The notes below the pieces were generated by a model that saw nothing but the letters and a program-made list of their open reading frames with translations, searched no databases and was not told the origin of the DNA. Position numbers and translations under genes: made by a program. A stretch of DNA of 64,000 nt, taken from contig JAJHQS010000002.1 of NCBI GenBank assembly GCA_020833225.1, forward strand, positions 19,388 to 83,387, given 5' to 3'. Positions 8,961 through 18,030 of the stretch are shown here, one piece after another. The stretch comes from Desulfurococcaceae archaeon. GTDB lineage: Archaea > Thermoproteota > Thermoprotei_A > Sulfolobales > Desulfurococcaceae. Position 1 is the stretch's first letter. Each line of letters opens with the position of its first letter.

Positions 8961-9359
8961 TTGCTAGTAGTGTTAGATACAAATATGTTAATGCTCGCAG
9001 CTAGTGGAATACCCGTCTTCGAGAACATTGAAGAGGAACTTGCAGTAAAACCTGAATTCATAGTTTTAAAACCTGTCTACGATGAGCTCGTAAATATAGC
9101 TAATAGTTCTAAGGGTATTACAGCTAAAAAAGCACTTTTTGCTCTTAAATTAGTTGAAAAGTACTGTAGAATAGTAGACTATAGTGTAGAGCCTGGTGAG
9201 AGCGTTGACGACGCCATTATAAGATTTGCTCTTCAAAATCACGCTATAGTAGCCACAAATGATAGAGAATTACGTAGAAAACTGAGAATACATGGTGTTC
9301 CAGAAGCATATTTTAGAGAAGAGGCTAGAAGAGTGAAAATTGAGGGACTATATATTTAA
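8961..9359 (+). CDS. PIN-domain protein, Fcf1/Utp24-like
   Basis: About 130 residues in a single PIN domain: LDTNMLML (first Asp), an acidic VYDEL, VDDAIIRFA and VATNDRELRRKL (late Asp). It matches the archaeal Fcf1/Utp24-type PIN proteins found in this operon next to aIF2-gamma and Rpo7, which are thought to act as nucleases in 16S rRNA processing. An ATG at 8904 would overlap aIF2-gamma by 53 bases and add an unconserved tail. AGGAGG (8955-8960) instead points to TTG 8961 or GTG 8970. The acidic centre looks intact. Confidence 0.85.
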   Translation: MLVVLDTNMLMLAASGIPVFENIEEELAVKPEFIVLKPVYDELVNIANSSKGITAKKALFALKLVEKYCRIVDYSVEPGESVDDAIIRFALQNHAIVATNDRELRRKLRIHGVPEAYFREEARRVKIEGLYI

Positions 9360-9403
9360 CTATTATATAATTGATTAAAAGTGCTTAGAGAGCGTGAAAT
9401 ACC

Positions 9404-9976
9404 GTGTTTATATTGGTTAAAACTAGAGATGTGGTTAGAATACCGCCAAGTAAATTTATGAGGCCTTTAGAGTCTGTTGTATTAGAGGAATTGAGATCTA
9501 AGTATGAAAACATGTTAGTATATATTGAAGAGCCAAGTGGAGGAGTTAAACGCTTAGCAGTAATAATTGCAATAGTGAGTGTTAATGTTGATCCACTAGG
9601 ACTAATAATACCTGGAGATGGAGCATCATATCACAACGTAGTATTCGAGTTCGTGGCGTTCTCACCATTTATAAAAGAAGTCGTAGAGGGCGAAGTCGTG
9701 TCTACTACGAAATCTGGTCTCTACGTGAATCTCGGCGTAATAGACGGCTTTATCCACATTAACCAGGTCTCAGATGAACATGTAACTTTTGACACAGCTT
9801 CTGGCTCACTACTATTAGAAGAGAGTAGAAGGCGTATTGAGAGAGGTGATGTTTTACGTGCAAGGGTATATGCAACTGGTATTCTACCGGGTAAGGGTAT
9901 TAGAATACATATGACTATGAGGCAGCCTGGGCTTGGTAAATTAGAGTGGATTAGAGGAAAGAAGTCTACTGGGTGA
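9404..9976 (+). CDS. rpo7: DNA-directed RNA polymerase subunit Rpo7 (RpoE')
   Basis: 190 residues beginning MFILVKTRDVVRIPPSKF with a GTG start. The N-terminal RNP-like half docks on the polymerase core. The C-terminal half is an S1/OB domain (KEVVEGEVVSTTKSGLYVN, then GFIHINQVS). Rpo7 forms the stalk with Rpo4 and binds exiting RNA. It sits just before spt4, the usual archaeal order. Confidence 0.95.
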   Translation: MFILVKTRDVVRIPPSKFMRPLESVVLEELRSKYENMLVYIEEPSGGVKRLAVIIAIVSVNVDPLGLIIPGDGASYHNVVFEFVAFSPFIKEVVEGEVVSTTKSGLYVNLGVIDGFIHINQVSDEHVTFDTASGSLLLEESRRRIERGDVLRARVYATGILPGKGIRIHMTMRQPGLGKLEWIRGKKSTG

Positions 9977-10041
9977 GGAAATGTTTTTGAAAATGTATTT
10001 AAAGTTAGATCACATGGCTTATGTGGGTTGGTGGCTACTAC

Positions 10042-10254
10042 ATGAGTACTAGGAGGAAGAGTATACCATTTAAGGCGTGTGTTTCATGTAGAGCCCTAGT
10101 AGATAAAGATGCTGAGGTTTGTCCATATTGTGGGTCAAAGGAATTTACTAGTGATTGGAGTGGTGTTTTAATAGTAATAGAACCAGAGAACTCGGAGTTA
10201 GCGAAAACCCTAGGTGTTAGTGGTAAGGGTAGATATGCAGTTAAAATCGAGTAA
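10042..10254 (+). CDS. spt4: Transcription elongation factor Spt4 (RpoE'')
   Basis: 70 residues with two zinc-binding pairs, CVSC and CPYC, followed by SDWSGVLIVIEPENSE and KGRYAVKI, all typical of archaeal Spt4. It pairs with Spt5 to clamp RNA polymerase during elongation. The ATG at 10042 is chosen over 10021 because GGTGG lies about 8 bases upstream and the family starts close to the first CxxC. The 3' end overlaps the dephospho-CoA kinase gene. Confidence 0.93.
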   Translation: MSTRRKSIPFKACVSCRALVDKDAEVCPYCGSKEFTSDWSGVLIVIEPENSELAKTLGVSGKGRYAVKIE

Positions 10255-10744
10255 AATTATGAATATTCCCGCTTTACTATTGCCAAGTGAATTTAGGAGA
10301 TTTCTAGCTATGCCTCAGGGTACTTTGTACATTAAGCCTACTTATGGAGATGTTAAAGGACTTGAAGCCACAGTCTCTGTTGGAGATATTGTTTCTTCAA
10401 GGCATAGGACACTGGTTAAAGTAGTTGACTATAAGAGTAAGAGGAGTCACTATGTCTCTGACAATATAGTAAAGGGTATAAGTGAGTATAGAGTAGTTAT
10501 AAATCCGCCTGGTTTATTGAGTTTAAACGCTATGACTACTTCTACGAGTACTTTAAGGGGTTATATTCATGTAGTTGGAGAAGAAGATTTACTTGTAATA
10601 CCGTTTCTTGCTAAGAGTAATATAAGTATTCTCTATGGACAACCAGGTACCGGTGTTGTTAAAGTTGACTCAGATGTAAATGTGGCTTTAAAAGTGTTAA
10701 AAATACTTAAACCTACTATAGTCACGTATAAGTGTGGTGTTTAA
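10235..10744 (+). CDS. GTP-dependent dephospho-CoA kinase (DUF359 family)
   Basis: About 170 residues. It shows the DUF359 signatures: a VSVGDIVS motif with a following short basic run, YKSKRSHY, NPPGLLS and the acidic GEEDLLVIPF with a GQPGTG turn. DUF359 proteins are the archaeal GTP-dependent kinases that phosphorylate dephospho-CoA in the last step of CoA synthesis. The gene lies between spt4 and rps24e, its usual archaeal position. An upstream start at 10214 is possible, but ATG 10235 removes an unconserved tail. Confidence 0.88.
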   Translation: MQLKSSKIMNIPALLLPSEFRRFLAMPQGTLYIKPTYGDVKGLEATVSVGDIVSSRHRTLVKVVDYKSKRSHYVSDNIVKGISEYRVVINPPGLLSLNAMTTSTSTLRGYIHVVGEEDLLVIPFLAKSNISILYGQPGTGVVKVDSDVNVALKVLKILKPTIVTYKCGV

Positions 10745-10747
10745 ACT

Positions 10748-11083
10748 GTGAGTAGACATGTGAGATTACTAGATAAATATGATTGTGAAATAGTAGAAGA
10801 ACGCTATAATCCAATAGTGGGGAGACGTGAAGTAGTATTAAATATCTTTCATGGTGGTGAGGGTACACCTAGTAGAGGCTTATTGAAGAAAGCAGTAGCT
10901 AGTCTCTATAATGTAGATGTGGGTTTAGTGTTTATTAGATCTATTGTAACCGAGCGTGGATTAAGTGTTAGTAGAGTAGAGTTACATGTATACGATAACC
11001 CTGAGAGAGCTAGAGCTTTTGAACCTGAATACATTATTAAGAGAGATGAGGAATCTCTCTCAAAAATACTTCAAACACAATAG
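10748..11083 (+). CDS. rps24e: 30S ribosomal protein S24e
   Basis: 111 residues from a GTG start 3 bases after the previous stop. The family pattern is clear: EERYNPIVGRREVVLNIFH, TPSRGLLKKAVA, and the C-terminal EPEYIIKRDE. It is a small-subunit protein. Only 9 bases separate it from rps27ae, its usual partner. Confidence 0.93.
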   Translation: MSRHVRLLDKYDCEIVEERYNPIVGRREVVLNIFHGGEGTPSRGLLKKAVASLYNVDVGLVFIRSIVTERGLSVSRVELHVYDNPERARAFEPEYIIKRDEESLSKILQTQ

Positions 11084-11092
11084 GTGACTTAA

Positions 11093-11254
11093 ATGCCCTA
11101 TGTACATAAACTCTACGAGATAGACGTTAAGAAGTGGACTATTAAGAGGAGAAATAAGAAGTGTCCTAAGTGTGGTTCTTTTATGGCGTTTCATAAAGAG
11201 CCTGTGCCGCGTTGGCATTGTGGTAAATGTAGTTATGTTGAATATGTTAAGTAA
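11093..11254 (+). CDS. rps27ae: 30S ribosomal protein S27ae
   Basis: 53 residues beginning MPYVHKLYEIDVKKW, with one zinc ribbon: CPKC (24-27) and CGKC (43-46), separated by GSFMAFHKEPVPRWH. This is the archaeal S27ae, which lacks the ubiquitin fused to it in eukaryotes. It is short and easily missed. It is placed between rps24e and kae1 exactly as in other archaea. Confidence 0.95.
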   Translation: MPYVHKLYEIDVKKWTIKRRNKKCPKCGSFMAFHKEPVPRWHCGKCSYVEYVK

Positions 11255-11275
11255 AACTAGAAAGGCTTTTAATTA

Positions 11276-12349
11276 ATGTCAACTAAGATGTGTTTTGAAA
11301 TACCTGTTTTAGTGCCTTCTACTAAAGGATCGCTTGTAGTTTTCGGCGTAGAGTCTACTAGTCACACTTTTGGAGTAGGTATTATTGAGTTTCAAAATAA
11401 TAATGTATGTGTTCTCGCCAATGTCTCAAGTCAATATAAGCCTGAGAGAGGTGGAATTCACCCTAGTGAGGCATCACAACACCATGTTAATGTATCTAAC
11501 GAGGTAGTTAAGAGAGCTCTAAGTGAAGCTGGGATTAGTATAAGTGATATTGATGTAGTAGCTGTAGCTGTAGGTCCTGGGCTTGGACCTTGTCTTCGAG
11601 TAGGTGCTACTTTAGCTAGGTTTATATCGGCTTACTGGGGTAAACCACTAGTACCAGTTAATCACGCTGTAGCTCATATAGAGATAGGTAAACTCGTAGG
11701 TAATATGAGAGACCCCCTCATAGTCTATGTTTCTGGAGGTAATACTCTCATAGCTGTTCAAAAAGATAAACGTTACCGTGTTCTAGGAGAGACCTTAGAT
11801 ATACCACTCGGAAATCTATTAGACACATTTACACGTGAAATTGGTATAGCACCACCATATATAGTTGGAGGTAAACACGCTATTGACATCTGTGCTGAGT
11901 GGAGTAGTGAGTTTACTCCTCTACCATACACTGTGAAAGGTTCTGATCTGAGCTTCTCGGGTTTATTAACAGCTGCTTTAAGAATCGCTAGAGAAGCTGG
12001 GGGCGATAAGACGAAACTAGGTAGAGTGTGTAATAGTTTGAGAGAGACTGCGTTTAACATGCTTATTGAAGTTGTTGAGAGGAGTTTAATGTTAACAGGT
12101 AAGCGTGAAATACTATTAGTTGGCGGTGTCGCCTCTAATACTGTGCTTAGAGAGAAATTTGAAACTATAGCTAGATTTTATGGTGTAAGATATTATGGTA
12201 CACCTCCAGAGATAGCTGGTGATAATGGCTTAATGATAGCTTATACAGGTCTACTCCAATACCTATATGGTAGAATTGTAAAGCCCGAAGAACTCGTAGT
12301 TAAACAGAGATTGAGACTTGATGAGGAGGTTTATCCATGGCTTCTCTAA
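11276..12349 (+). CDS. kae1: tRNA threonylcarbamoyltransferase Kae1 (KEOPS)
   Basis: 357 residues of the ASKHA-fold TsaD/Kae1 family. It shows GVESTSHTFGVGI near the N-terminus, VNHAVAHIE with the metal ligands H130 and H134, VSGGNT, and GGVASN near the C-terminus. Kae1 transfers threonylcarbamoyl from its AMP adduct to A37 of ANN-decoding tRNAs, inside the KEOPS complex. The ATG at 11276 adds about 20 residues before the usual start; GTG 11312 is an alternative. The 3' end overlaps bud32 by 13 bases. In some archaea the two are fused; here they are separate. Confidence 0.95.
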   Translation: MSTKMCFEIPVLVPSTKGSLVVFGVESTSHTFGVGIIEFQNNNVCVLANVSSQYKPERGGIHPSEASQHHVNVSNEVVKRALSEAGISISDIDVVAVAVGPGLGPCLRVGATLARFISAYWGKPLVPVNHAVAHIEIGKLVGNMRDPLIVYVSGGNTLIAVQKDKRYRVLGETLDIPLGNLLDTFTREIGIAPPYIVGGKHAIDICAEWSSEFTPLPYTVKGSDLSFSGLLTAALRIAREAGGDKTKLGRVCNSLRETAFNMLIEVVERSLMLTGKREILLVGGVASNTVLREKFETIARFYGVRYYGTPPEIAGDNGLMIAYTGLLQYLYGRIVKPEELVVKQRLRLDEEVYPWLL

Positions 12350-13020
12350 GCAACTCTCTCATAGCGAGAGGGGCTGAAGCAGAGATTTATGTTGCTGATT
12401 TTTTAGGAATAAAGGTAGTTGTAAAGAAGAGAGTGAGTAAACCTTATAGAAATCCCATATTTAATAAGATGTTTATTGAGTCTAGAACTAGAACTGAGGC
12501 TAAAGTTCTTTCAGAATTATACTTAGCTGGTTTACCTGTCCCCTCAGTTATACTTGTAGATGAGGAAGGTGGTGTTATAGTAATGGAGTATGTAGAGGGT
12601 TCTAGGCTCTCAGATATCTTAGGGACTCTTCCACGTGAAACAATTATAGATATTAGTGGGAGTATTGGTAAGTATGCAGCATTAATGCATAATATGGAGA
12701 TCTATCATGGGGATTTCACACTTGCAAACATATTATTTACGAGGAGTAGTAGTATTGTAATAATTGATTTTGGGCTTGCGGGTTATAGTACTGATATCGA
12801 GGAGTATGCTATAGACTTACACCTAATGAGTAGAAGTATTGAAGCATTATATCCAGAGTTCTCAGAGATCTTTACTAAGAATATGTTTGAAAAGTACAAA
12901 GAATATAGTAAAATCGGGGGCGAAAATGTTATTAGAAAAGTGAGTGAAATTCGCGCTAGGGGTAGATATGTTGATAGAGAAGTACGTAAAGCAATATTAA
13001 GGGAGAGGTATATTGGATGA
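12337..13020 (+). CDS. bud32: KEOPS kinase/ATPase Bud32
   Basis: 227 residues of the small atypical RIO-like kinase family. It has RGAEAEIYV in the nucleotide-binding loop, VVVKKR with the conserved Lys, HGDFTLANIL as the catalytic loop (from H124) and IDFGLAG as the DFG motif. Bud32 binds Kae1 and acts as an ATPase needed for t6A synthesis. It overlaps kae1 (13 bases) and the ITPase gene (8 bases), so the three are translated as a coupled unit. Confidence 0.94.
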   Translation: MASLSNSLIARGAEAEIYVADFLGIKVVVKKRVSKPYRNPIFNKMFIESRTRTEAKVLSELYLAGLPVPSVILVDEEGGVIVMEYVEGSRLSDILGTLPRETIIDISGSIGKYAALMHNMEIYHGDFTLANILFTRSSSIVIIDFGLAGYSTDIEEYAIDLHLMSRSIEALYPEFSEIFTKNMFEKYKEYSKIGGENVIRKVSEIRARGRYVDREVRKAILRERYIG

Positions 13021-13582
13021 GAAGATCTGTTTTGCTACTAGTAACTTCCACAAGTTTGAAGAAGTCTCAGAAATAGCTAGGAGTTATGGTATTATGCTAG
13101 AGCATTGCAACATACCAAAAATAGAGGTTCAAGCTGAGAGTCTCAGAGAGATAGTGTTAAAGTCCGCGATATTAACACGTCTCTACACTAATAAACCTGT
13201 CTTAGTCGAAGATGCAGGCCTCTTTATTAAAGCCTTAAATGGATTTCCAGGCCCTTATAGCAATTACGTATATAGGACTATTGGAATAAACGGCGTGCTT
13301 AAACTACTAGAGAATATAGATAATAGAGAGGCATGTTTCAAATCAGCGGCAGCTTTAATTCACGAAAACGGTGTTATAATTGATGAGGGAGAAGTCTGCG
13401 GGTATATTGTGAGATCTCCTAGAGGAACCATGGGATTTGGGTTTGACCCAATTTTCACACCATATGGCGAGACAAAAACATTTGCTGAAATGACTACTAG
13501 TGAGAAAAATAAGTATAGTCATAGAGCTAAAGCAATATCTCGTGTATTTGAAAAATATGTAGAGTTAAAGAGAACTATTTAA
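13013..13582 (+). CDS. XTP/dITP diphosphatase (RdgB/HAM1 family)
   Basis: 189 residues. The N-terminal TSNFHKFEEV is the substrate-binding SxNxxKxxE motif, followed by VEDAGLFI, FPGPYSNYV and GFGFDPIF, all diagnostic of the family. It hydrolyses non-canonical purine triphosphates (ITP, XTP) to monophosphates, keeping them out of nucleic acids. Translation starts at TTG 13013, overlapping bud32. Confidence 0.93.
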   Translation: MDEKICFATSNFHKFEEVSEIARSYGIMLEHCNIPKIEVQAESLREIVLKSAILTRLYTNKPVLVEDAGLFIKALNGFPGPYSNYVYRTIGINGVLKLLENIDNREACFKSAAALIHENGVIIDEGEVCGYIVRSPRGTMGFGFDPIFTPYGETKTFAEMTTSEKNKYSHRAKAISRVFEKYVELKRTI

Positions 13583-13635
13583 GTAGTTTTTAAGGGGAGT
13601 GTCTATTGTACTGTAATATGTAATGGTGAAGTCTA

Positions 13636-14121
13636 GTGAATAAGAAGCGTGATAAGGGGGAATCGCATTCAACGAGGCCGGCTCGTGCTGGCCCACCTCG
13701 ATGGTTAAAGTTAGACCTTAGTCCAAGTGATATAGAGCAGTTAGTGGTAGAGTTAGCTAAGAAGGGTTATTCCCCATCAATGATCGGAATTATACTTAGA
13801 GATCAATATGGGATACCGTTATTAAAACAGGTCATTGGTAAAAAAGTTGAAGATGTGCTTGAAAAGCACGGTATTAAACTAGTTGTTCCAGAAGACCTCT
13901 TTAACTTAATGAAAAAAGCTGTAAATCTACGTAGACACCTTGAAGAACACCCCAAAGACTATCATAGTGAGCGTGGCTTAATCGAAGTTGAATCTAAAAT
14001 ACATAGACTTGTAAAGTACTATAAGAGTGTAGGTAAACTCCCACCGGACTGGAAATATGACCCAGAGGCTGCTAAGTTAATTATATCAACAGGCCTCTAT
14101 AAGACTACTCAGACATCATAA
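13636..14121 (+). CDS. rps15: 30S ribosomal protein S15
   Basis: 161 residues. The archaeal/eukaryal S13-like N-terminal extension ([15 protein letters not shown]) precedes the S15 core ([25 protein letters not shown]). The start is GTG 13636, preceded by GGTG with 7 bases between. It is followed by the RecJ-like gene, the usual archaeal order. Confidence 0.95.
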   Translation: MNKKRDKGESHSTRPARAGPPRWLKLDLSPSDIEQLVVELAKKGYSPSMIGIILRDQYGIPLLKQVIGKKVEDVLEKHGIKLVVPEDLFNLMKKAVNLRRHLEEHPKDYHSERGLIEVESKIHRLVKYYKSVGKLPPDWKYDPEAAKLIISTGLYKTTQTS

Positions 14122-14175
14122 AGAACACGCTTATAATGAAACTCAACTACTCTTACTAATTGGTGTCAAGTTTAC

Positions 14176-15324
14176 TTGAGTGAGAAGACATTTATAGATT
14201 TTATAGAGTCTTATAGGAGCCTCACAGTGGTGTCAGATAGCTCATTAGACTCCTTGCTCTCAGCTGGAATACTCTTTAAGAATCTAAGTGAACATGGCTG
14301 GGATGTTAGAGTTAATTTAGATCCTAAGATACTCGTAGACTATAGAGATGACCCTGCAATACTCCTAAATCTAAAGCCGCTAAACGCTAAGAAACAAATT
14401 ACATTATCAACAACCACTAGCTCTGTTACAGCGCTTGTAGTTACAATGCTTGAGAAGAGCATTGGTAGTATTAGTAAGTGGGATAAAGTATTAGCCCTTC
14501 TATCGGCACTATATCGTGGATACTATGATTTTAAAGCAGGATCTTTTCTAGGTGTTGAAAACACTATTTTCAGTGAGCTCTCAACTCAGAAAATATTTAC
14601 AGAAGTTGTTGGTTTAAGATTATGGGGGGCTAAGAGGAGAAATCTAGTAGCAGCATTAACGAGGACACTAATCCCCTTTATTCCCGGAATTACTGGTAAT
14701 GTGGAAAACGCCACTAAAGTTGTAAGAGAGGTTTATGGTGTCAATGACCCGCTCTCTGTTAAGCAGAAAGAGCTTACTAGTGATGAAGATGTGAAAAGGA
14801 TTTCAGATCTCATAAAGAGGATCAATGAAATCTCACAGCACTATGTGAAGAAAGATTTACAATTACAATTAAAACTCGTAGGAGACTTCTACATGTATAT
14901 ACAAGTACACGGTGTAGTATTAGAATTAGAGGCTTATGAGACCTTGGGGAATCTAGTAGTATATGGAAGTATGTGTAAAAATTGCCCATTAGACTTAGTT
15001 TTAACACCACTAAGTATAGATATGTTATCGCAGATTTTTGCACTATGTAGTAGTAGTTTAGATTATTTGGCAATATCTCTCTCTAATCAAATAGTAGAAT
15101 TTCTCAGAGATGAGAGGAGTATATTTGAATGTGAAGATTCAATGCAGAGACCAGATTTAGTAATTGATATATTACTATATCACGGTATTATTCCACGAGA
15201 CAGACCCATTAAACTCCTCTGTAATGGGGAAGAAATGACTACTCTGAGAGAATTATTAAGGCTTGGTGTAAAGCCTGAGGAGGCGTATTCTAAGTGTACA
15301 GAGGATCAATTATGCAAAGTGTAG
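14176..15324 (+). CDS. Catalytically degenerate RecJ/Cdc45-like DHH-family protein
   Basis: 382 residues. The position between rps15 and pcc1 is that of the archaeal RecJ/GAN/Cdc45 family. Where active members carry a DHH-type first motif (HxDxDGxxSA), this protein reads VVSDSSLDSLLSAGIL (residues 18-33), so the metal-binding Asp/His set is largely gone. The second and third acidic motifs are also not evident. In Sulfolobus the inactive relative is part of the replicative CMG-like helicase as Cdc45. The assignment here rests on context and the residual N-terminal motif, so the structural Cdc45 role is inferred. The TTG start is 14176. Confidence 0.65.
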   Translation: MSEKTFIDFIESYRSLTVVSDSSLDSLLSAGILFKNLSEHGWDVRVNLDPKILVDYRDDPAILLNLKPLNAKKQITLSTTTSSVTALVVTMLEKSIGSISKWDKVLALLSALYRGYYDFKAGSFLGVENTIFSELSTQKIFTEVVGLRLWGAKRRNLVAALTRTLIPFIPGITGNVENATKVVREVYGVNDPLSVKQKELTSDEDVKRISDLIKRINEISQHYVKKDLQLQLKLVGDFYMYIQVHGVVLELEAYETLGNLVVYGSMCKNCPLDLVLTPLSIDMLSQIFALCSSSLDYLAISLSNQIVEFLRDERSIFECEDSMQRPDLVIDILLYHGIIPRDRPIKLLCNGEEMTTLRELLRLGVKPEEAYSKCTEDQLCKV

Positions 15325-15596
15325 TAGAGGCTATATTAAATATTACTGGAGAATGTCGACTAGTAGATTCTACTAGGAGGGCTCTTACACCTGATAATCA
15401 AAATGTACCGGGAAATATGCATATTTTAGAGATTTTTAGAGAAATTCAAGGTACTAATGAATGTGTATACTCTATGGAGATCCACGTATACGCTGATAGT
15501 ATTATTGATGCTCTAAAGAGGGCTAAGGCAACTATAAATGACTCCTTATTAGTATTAAAAGCTGTTTTAAACATATATAACTCGCTTAAGAGTTAA
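15312..15596 (+). CDS. pcc1: KEOPS subunit Pcc1 family (first paralog)
   Basis: About 94 residues from ATG 15312, with GAGG 9 bases upstream; an ATG-free frame from 15294 would add six residues. The small alpha/beta sequence (IFREIQGTNECVYSMEIHVYADS, then DALKRAKATINDSLLVLKAVLN) matches the Pcc1/CTAG fold, the dimerising subunit of KEOPS. It overlaps the RecJ-like gene by 13 bases and precedes rps3ae, a common archaeal arrangement. A second Pcc1-like gene lies at 27075. Confidence 0.72.
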   Translation: MQSVVEAILNITGECRLVDSTRRALTPDNQNVPGNMHILEIFREIQGTNECVYSMEIHVYADSIIDALKRAKATINDSLLVLKAVLNIYNSLKS

Positions 15597-15650
15597 TAAA
15601 CCCTGTAGTGTTAAATATGAGTTCAGCTATTAGAGAGGTGCTTAGTTAAA

Positions 15651-16292
15651 TTGTCTAGTAAGCCTATTAAAGACAAGTGGAAGTTGAAGAAGTGGTATGA
15701 GGTATTAGCGCCAGAAATGTTTAATAATATTAGTTTAGGGACAATACCTGCGGATGACCCGGATAAATTGATTGGGAGAGTATTAGAGACAACACTCTAT
15801 GATATAACGGGTGATATTTCACAAGTACATGTAAAATTATATTTTCAAATAATTAGAGTTGAGGGAGATAAAGCATATACGTGGTTTAAAGGACACGAGT
15901 TAGCTAGAGATTATATGAGGAGTTTAATTAGGAGAAAGAGTAGTAAAATACAAGGTATATTCGATGTAACTACAAAAGATGGATATGTATTGAGAATTAC
16001 AATAATTGCTTTAACGAGTTATAGGTGTAAAACTAGTCAGAAGAGAGCTATTAGAAAAGTTATGTATAACTACATTACTAATAAAGCTCCAGAACTAACA
16101 CTGGCCGAGTTTTTATCAGAGATCTTGAGTTATAAGATCTCTAATGAAGTAGCTGAGCGAGCTAGGAAGATCTATCCTATAAGAAGAGTAGAAGTATATA
16201 AGACAAAGCTACTAATGGTGCCGACACCTGAGGGACCTAAACCAGCTATAGTGATATCTCCTATACAACTACGTAAAGCTATGCCAGGCTAA
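15651..16292 (+). CDS. rps3ae: 30S ribosomal protein S3Ae (S1e)
   Basis: 213 residues from a TTG start. The family stretches are KDKWKLKKWYEVLAPEMF at the N-terminus and TSYRCKTSQKRAIRKVM in the middle. It is an archaeal/eukaryal small-subunit protein and ends this ribosomal block. Confidence 0.95.
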   Translation: MSSKPIKDKWKLKKWYEVLAPEMFNNISLGTIPADDPDKLIGRVLETTLYDITGDISQVHVKLYFQIIRVEGDKAYTWFKGHELARDYMRSLIRRKSSKIQGIFDVTTKDGYVLRITIIALTSYRCKTSQKRAIRKVMYNYITNKAPELTLAEFLSEILSYKISNEVAERARKIYPIRRVEVYKTKLLMVPTPEGPKPAIVISPIQLRKAMPG

Positions 16293-16377
16293 ATTCTATA
16301 TGTTTTAAATTAGTTTTATTTAACATTAATGTTATTTAATTATTTCTACCTATTATTAGTAGTTTTAGGGCTTTAAC

Positions 16378-17637
16378 GTGTCTTTAAAGGCTATTGTACT
16401 CGCTGCTGGTGAGGGTACAAGGCTTAGACCTGTAACTGAGACTAAGCCTAAAGCACTTATACCTATTCTTTGTAAGCCACTATTACAATGGCATATTGAG
16501 GCATTATTAGAAATTGTAGAGGAAATAGTTGTTGTCACTGGTTACATGTCTGAGCTTGTAGTTAAATATCTTGAGAGCACAGGGCTTATGAGTGGGAGAA
16601 TTAAAATTGTAAAGCAAGAGGTCCTTCTAGGTACTGGTCACGCTGTTTTAGAAGCTATTAAAGTGCTTAGTCCAGATGACGTGGTTATAGTGTCTTACTC
16701 TGATATTTTCTTAGAAGATTGGAGAGTTTTTGAGGAGATTAGTAAAATAGATGATAATGTAATTGTCGGCGTACATGTTCCAAATCCACAGGATTATGGA
16801 GTTCTCATAGTGGATAATAATATGTGGTTAAAGCATATTATTGAAAAACCAGAGCAACCACAAGTTGACCTAGTAAATGCAGGCATTTATAAGCTGAGTG
16901 TTAGAGATATCGTAGAAAATAGTGATGTTCAGTTAAGTCCACGTGGTGAATTAGAGTTTCCAAGTATAATTAATAGGGTTGTTGCTAAGAAGCCTGTGAG
17001 AGTTTTTGAGTATAGTGGTAAGTGGATTGATGTAGGTAAGCCATGGCACATATTAGAGGCTAATAAAATAGCTCTTTCAAAAATAAAAACTACTATTAAA
17101 GGAAAGATCACTGAGCCTGTTTACATCAGGGGTGAAGTATATGTTGAAGAAGAGGCTGAGATATTGCCTTTCACAATTATAGAGGGACCTACGTATATTG
17201 GGAAAGGTGCTAGAATAGGGCCACATGCTTACATTAGACCGTGGAGTGTTATATGTCAAAATTCAAAAATAGGCTTCTCAGTTGAGGTTAAAGAGAGCGT
17301 TATAATGGAGAATGTTCACGCATCTCACTTATCTTACATTGGTGATAGTGTTATATGTGAAAGTGTTAATCTAGGTGCTGGCACAGTAATAGCGAATTTG
17401 AGATTTGATGAAAAGCCTATTAAAATGAACATTAAGGGCGTCGTAGAGAATACTGGTAGAGTTAAATTAGGGAGTATTATTGGGGCTTATGTAAAAACAG
17501 GTGTTAATGTATCAATAATGCCTGGTGTTAAAATAGGTTCTTATAGCTGGATAATGCCGGGTACAGTTGTATATAGAGATGTCCCCTCTAAGGTTATTTA
17601 TCCCTCACATAGTACATTACTAATGGAGACTAAGTAG
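16378..17637 (+). CDS. Bifunctional sugar-1-phosphate nucleotidylyltransferase/acetyltransferase (GlmU-like)
   Basis: 419 residues from a GTG start. The N-terminal nucleotidyltransferase opens with LAAGEGTRLRPVTETKPKAL and shows TGTGHAV and SYSDIF. From about residue 245 a left-handed beta-helix of hexapeptide repeats begins (GEVYVEEEAEI, IGKGARIGPHAYIRP, GAGTVIANLRFDEKPIKM). The combination matches archaeal enzymes such as Sulfolobus ST0452, which make UDP-GlcNAc and related sugar nucleotides. The exact sugar cannot be told. The next gene starts on its stop codon. Confidence 0.88.
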   Translation: MSLKAIVLAAGEGTRLRPVTETKPKALIPILCKPLLQWHIEALLEIVEEIVVVTGYMSELVVKYLESTGLMSGRIKIVKQEVLLGTGHAVLEAIKVLSPDDVVIVSYSDIFLEDWRVFEEISKIDDNVIVGVHVPNPQDYGVLIVDNNMWLKHIIEKPEQPQVDLVNAGIYKLSVRDIVENSDVQLSPRGELEFPSIINRVVAKKPVRVFEYSGKWIDVGKPWHILEANKIALSKIKTTIKGKITEPVYIRGEVYVEEEAEILPFTIIEGPTYIGKGARIGPHAYIRPWSVICQNSKIGFSVEVKESVIMENVHASHLSYIGDSVICESVNLGAGTVIANLRFDEKPIKMNIKGVVENTGRVKLGSIIGAYVKTGVNVSIMPGVKIGSYSWIMPGTVVYRDVPSKVIYPSHSTLLMETK

Positions 17638-17639
17638 TG

Positions 17640-18017
17640 ATGTATGTGTCTCATGAGTTTAGTGTTGAAGAATTCAAGAAGAAATTTCCAAGATTAGCTG
17701 AGGAGATTTTTAGTGATAGAGATAAGCAGTTAACACTTAGAGTAGAGAGTGGGTTTTCAGATCCCTGGAGAAATTATGTACCTACAGTTGTAGATTATAT
17801 TAGGAGGTGTAAGACTACTGAAGAGGCTATTAGAGTTGTAGAATATCTCGCTAAGAGAGGTGAATTAACAAGCGAGGAGGCTGAGGAGTTAAAGAAGATT
17901 CTTGTAAATCATGGAGTTGAATTTTTTGGTAGTAGGAAAGAAGATGACTACTACTATAAGGAGGCTAAGAGATATTGGAGTCTTATGAGGAGGCAACAGA
18001 GGCTTCATAAAAGTTAA
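17640..18017 (+). CDS. Uncharacterised archaeal protein, DUF2095-like
   Basis: About 125 charged residues with EEFKKKFPRLAEEIF near the start and a DYYYKEAKRYWSLMRRQQRLHKS tail. No signal peptide or membrane helix is present. It resembles the conserved archaeal family DUF2095, for which no function is known. It is translationally coupled to the sugar nucleotidyltransferase (start over the stop codon), but no functional link is evident. Confidence 0.65.
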   Translation: MYVSHEFSVEEFKKKFPRLAEEIFSDRDKQLTLRVESGFSDPWRNYVPTVVDYIRRCKTTEEAIRVVEYLAKRGELTSEEAEELKKILVNHGVEFFGSRKEDDYYYKEAKRYWSLMRRQQRLHKS

Positions 18018-18030
18018 AGTACAATCTCTA

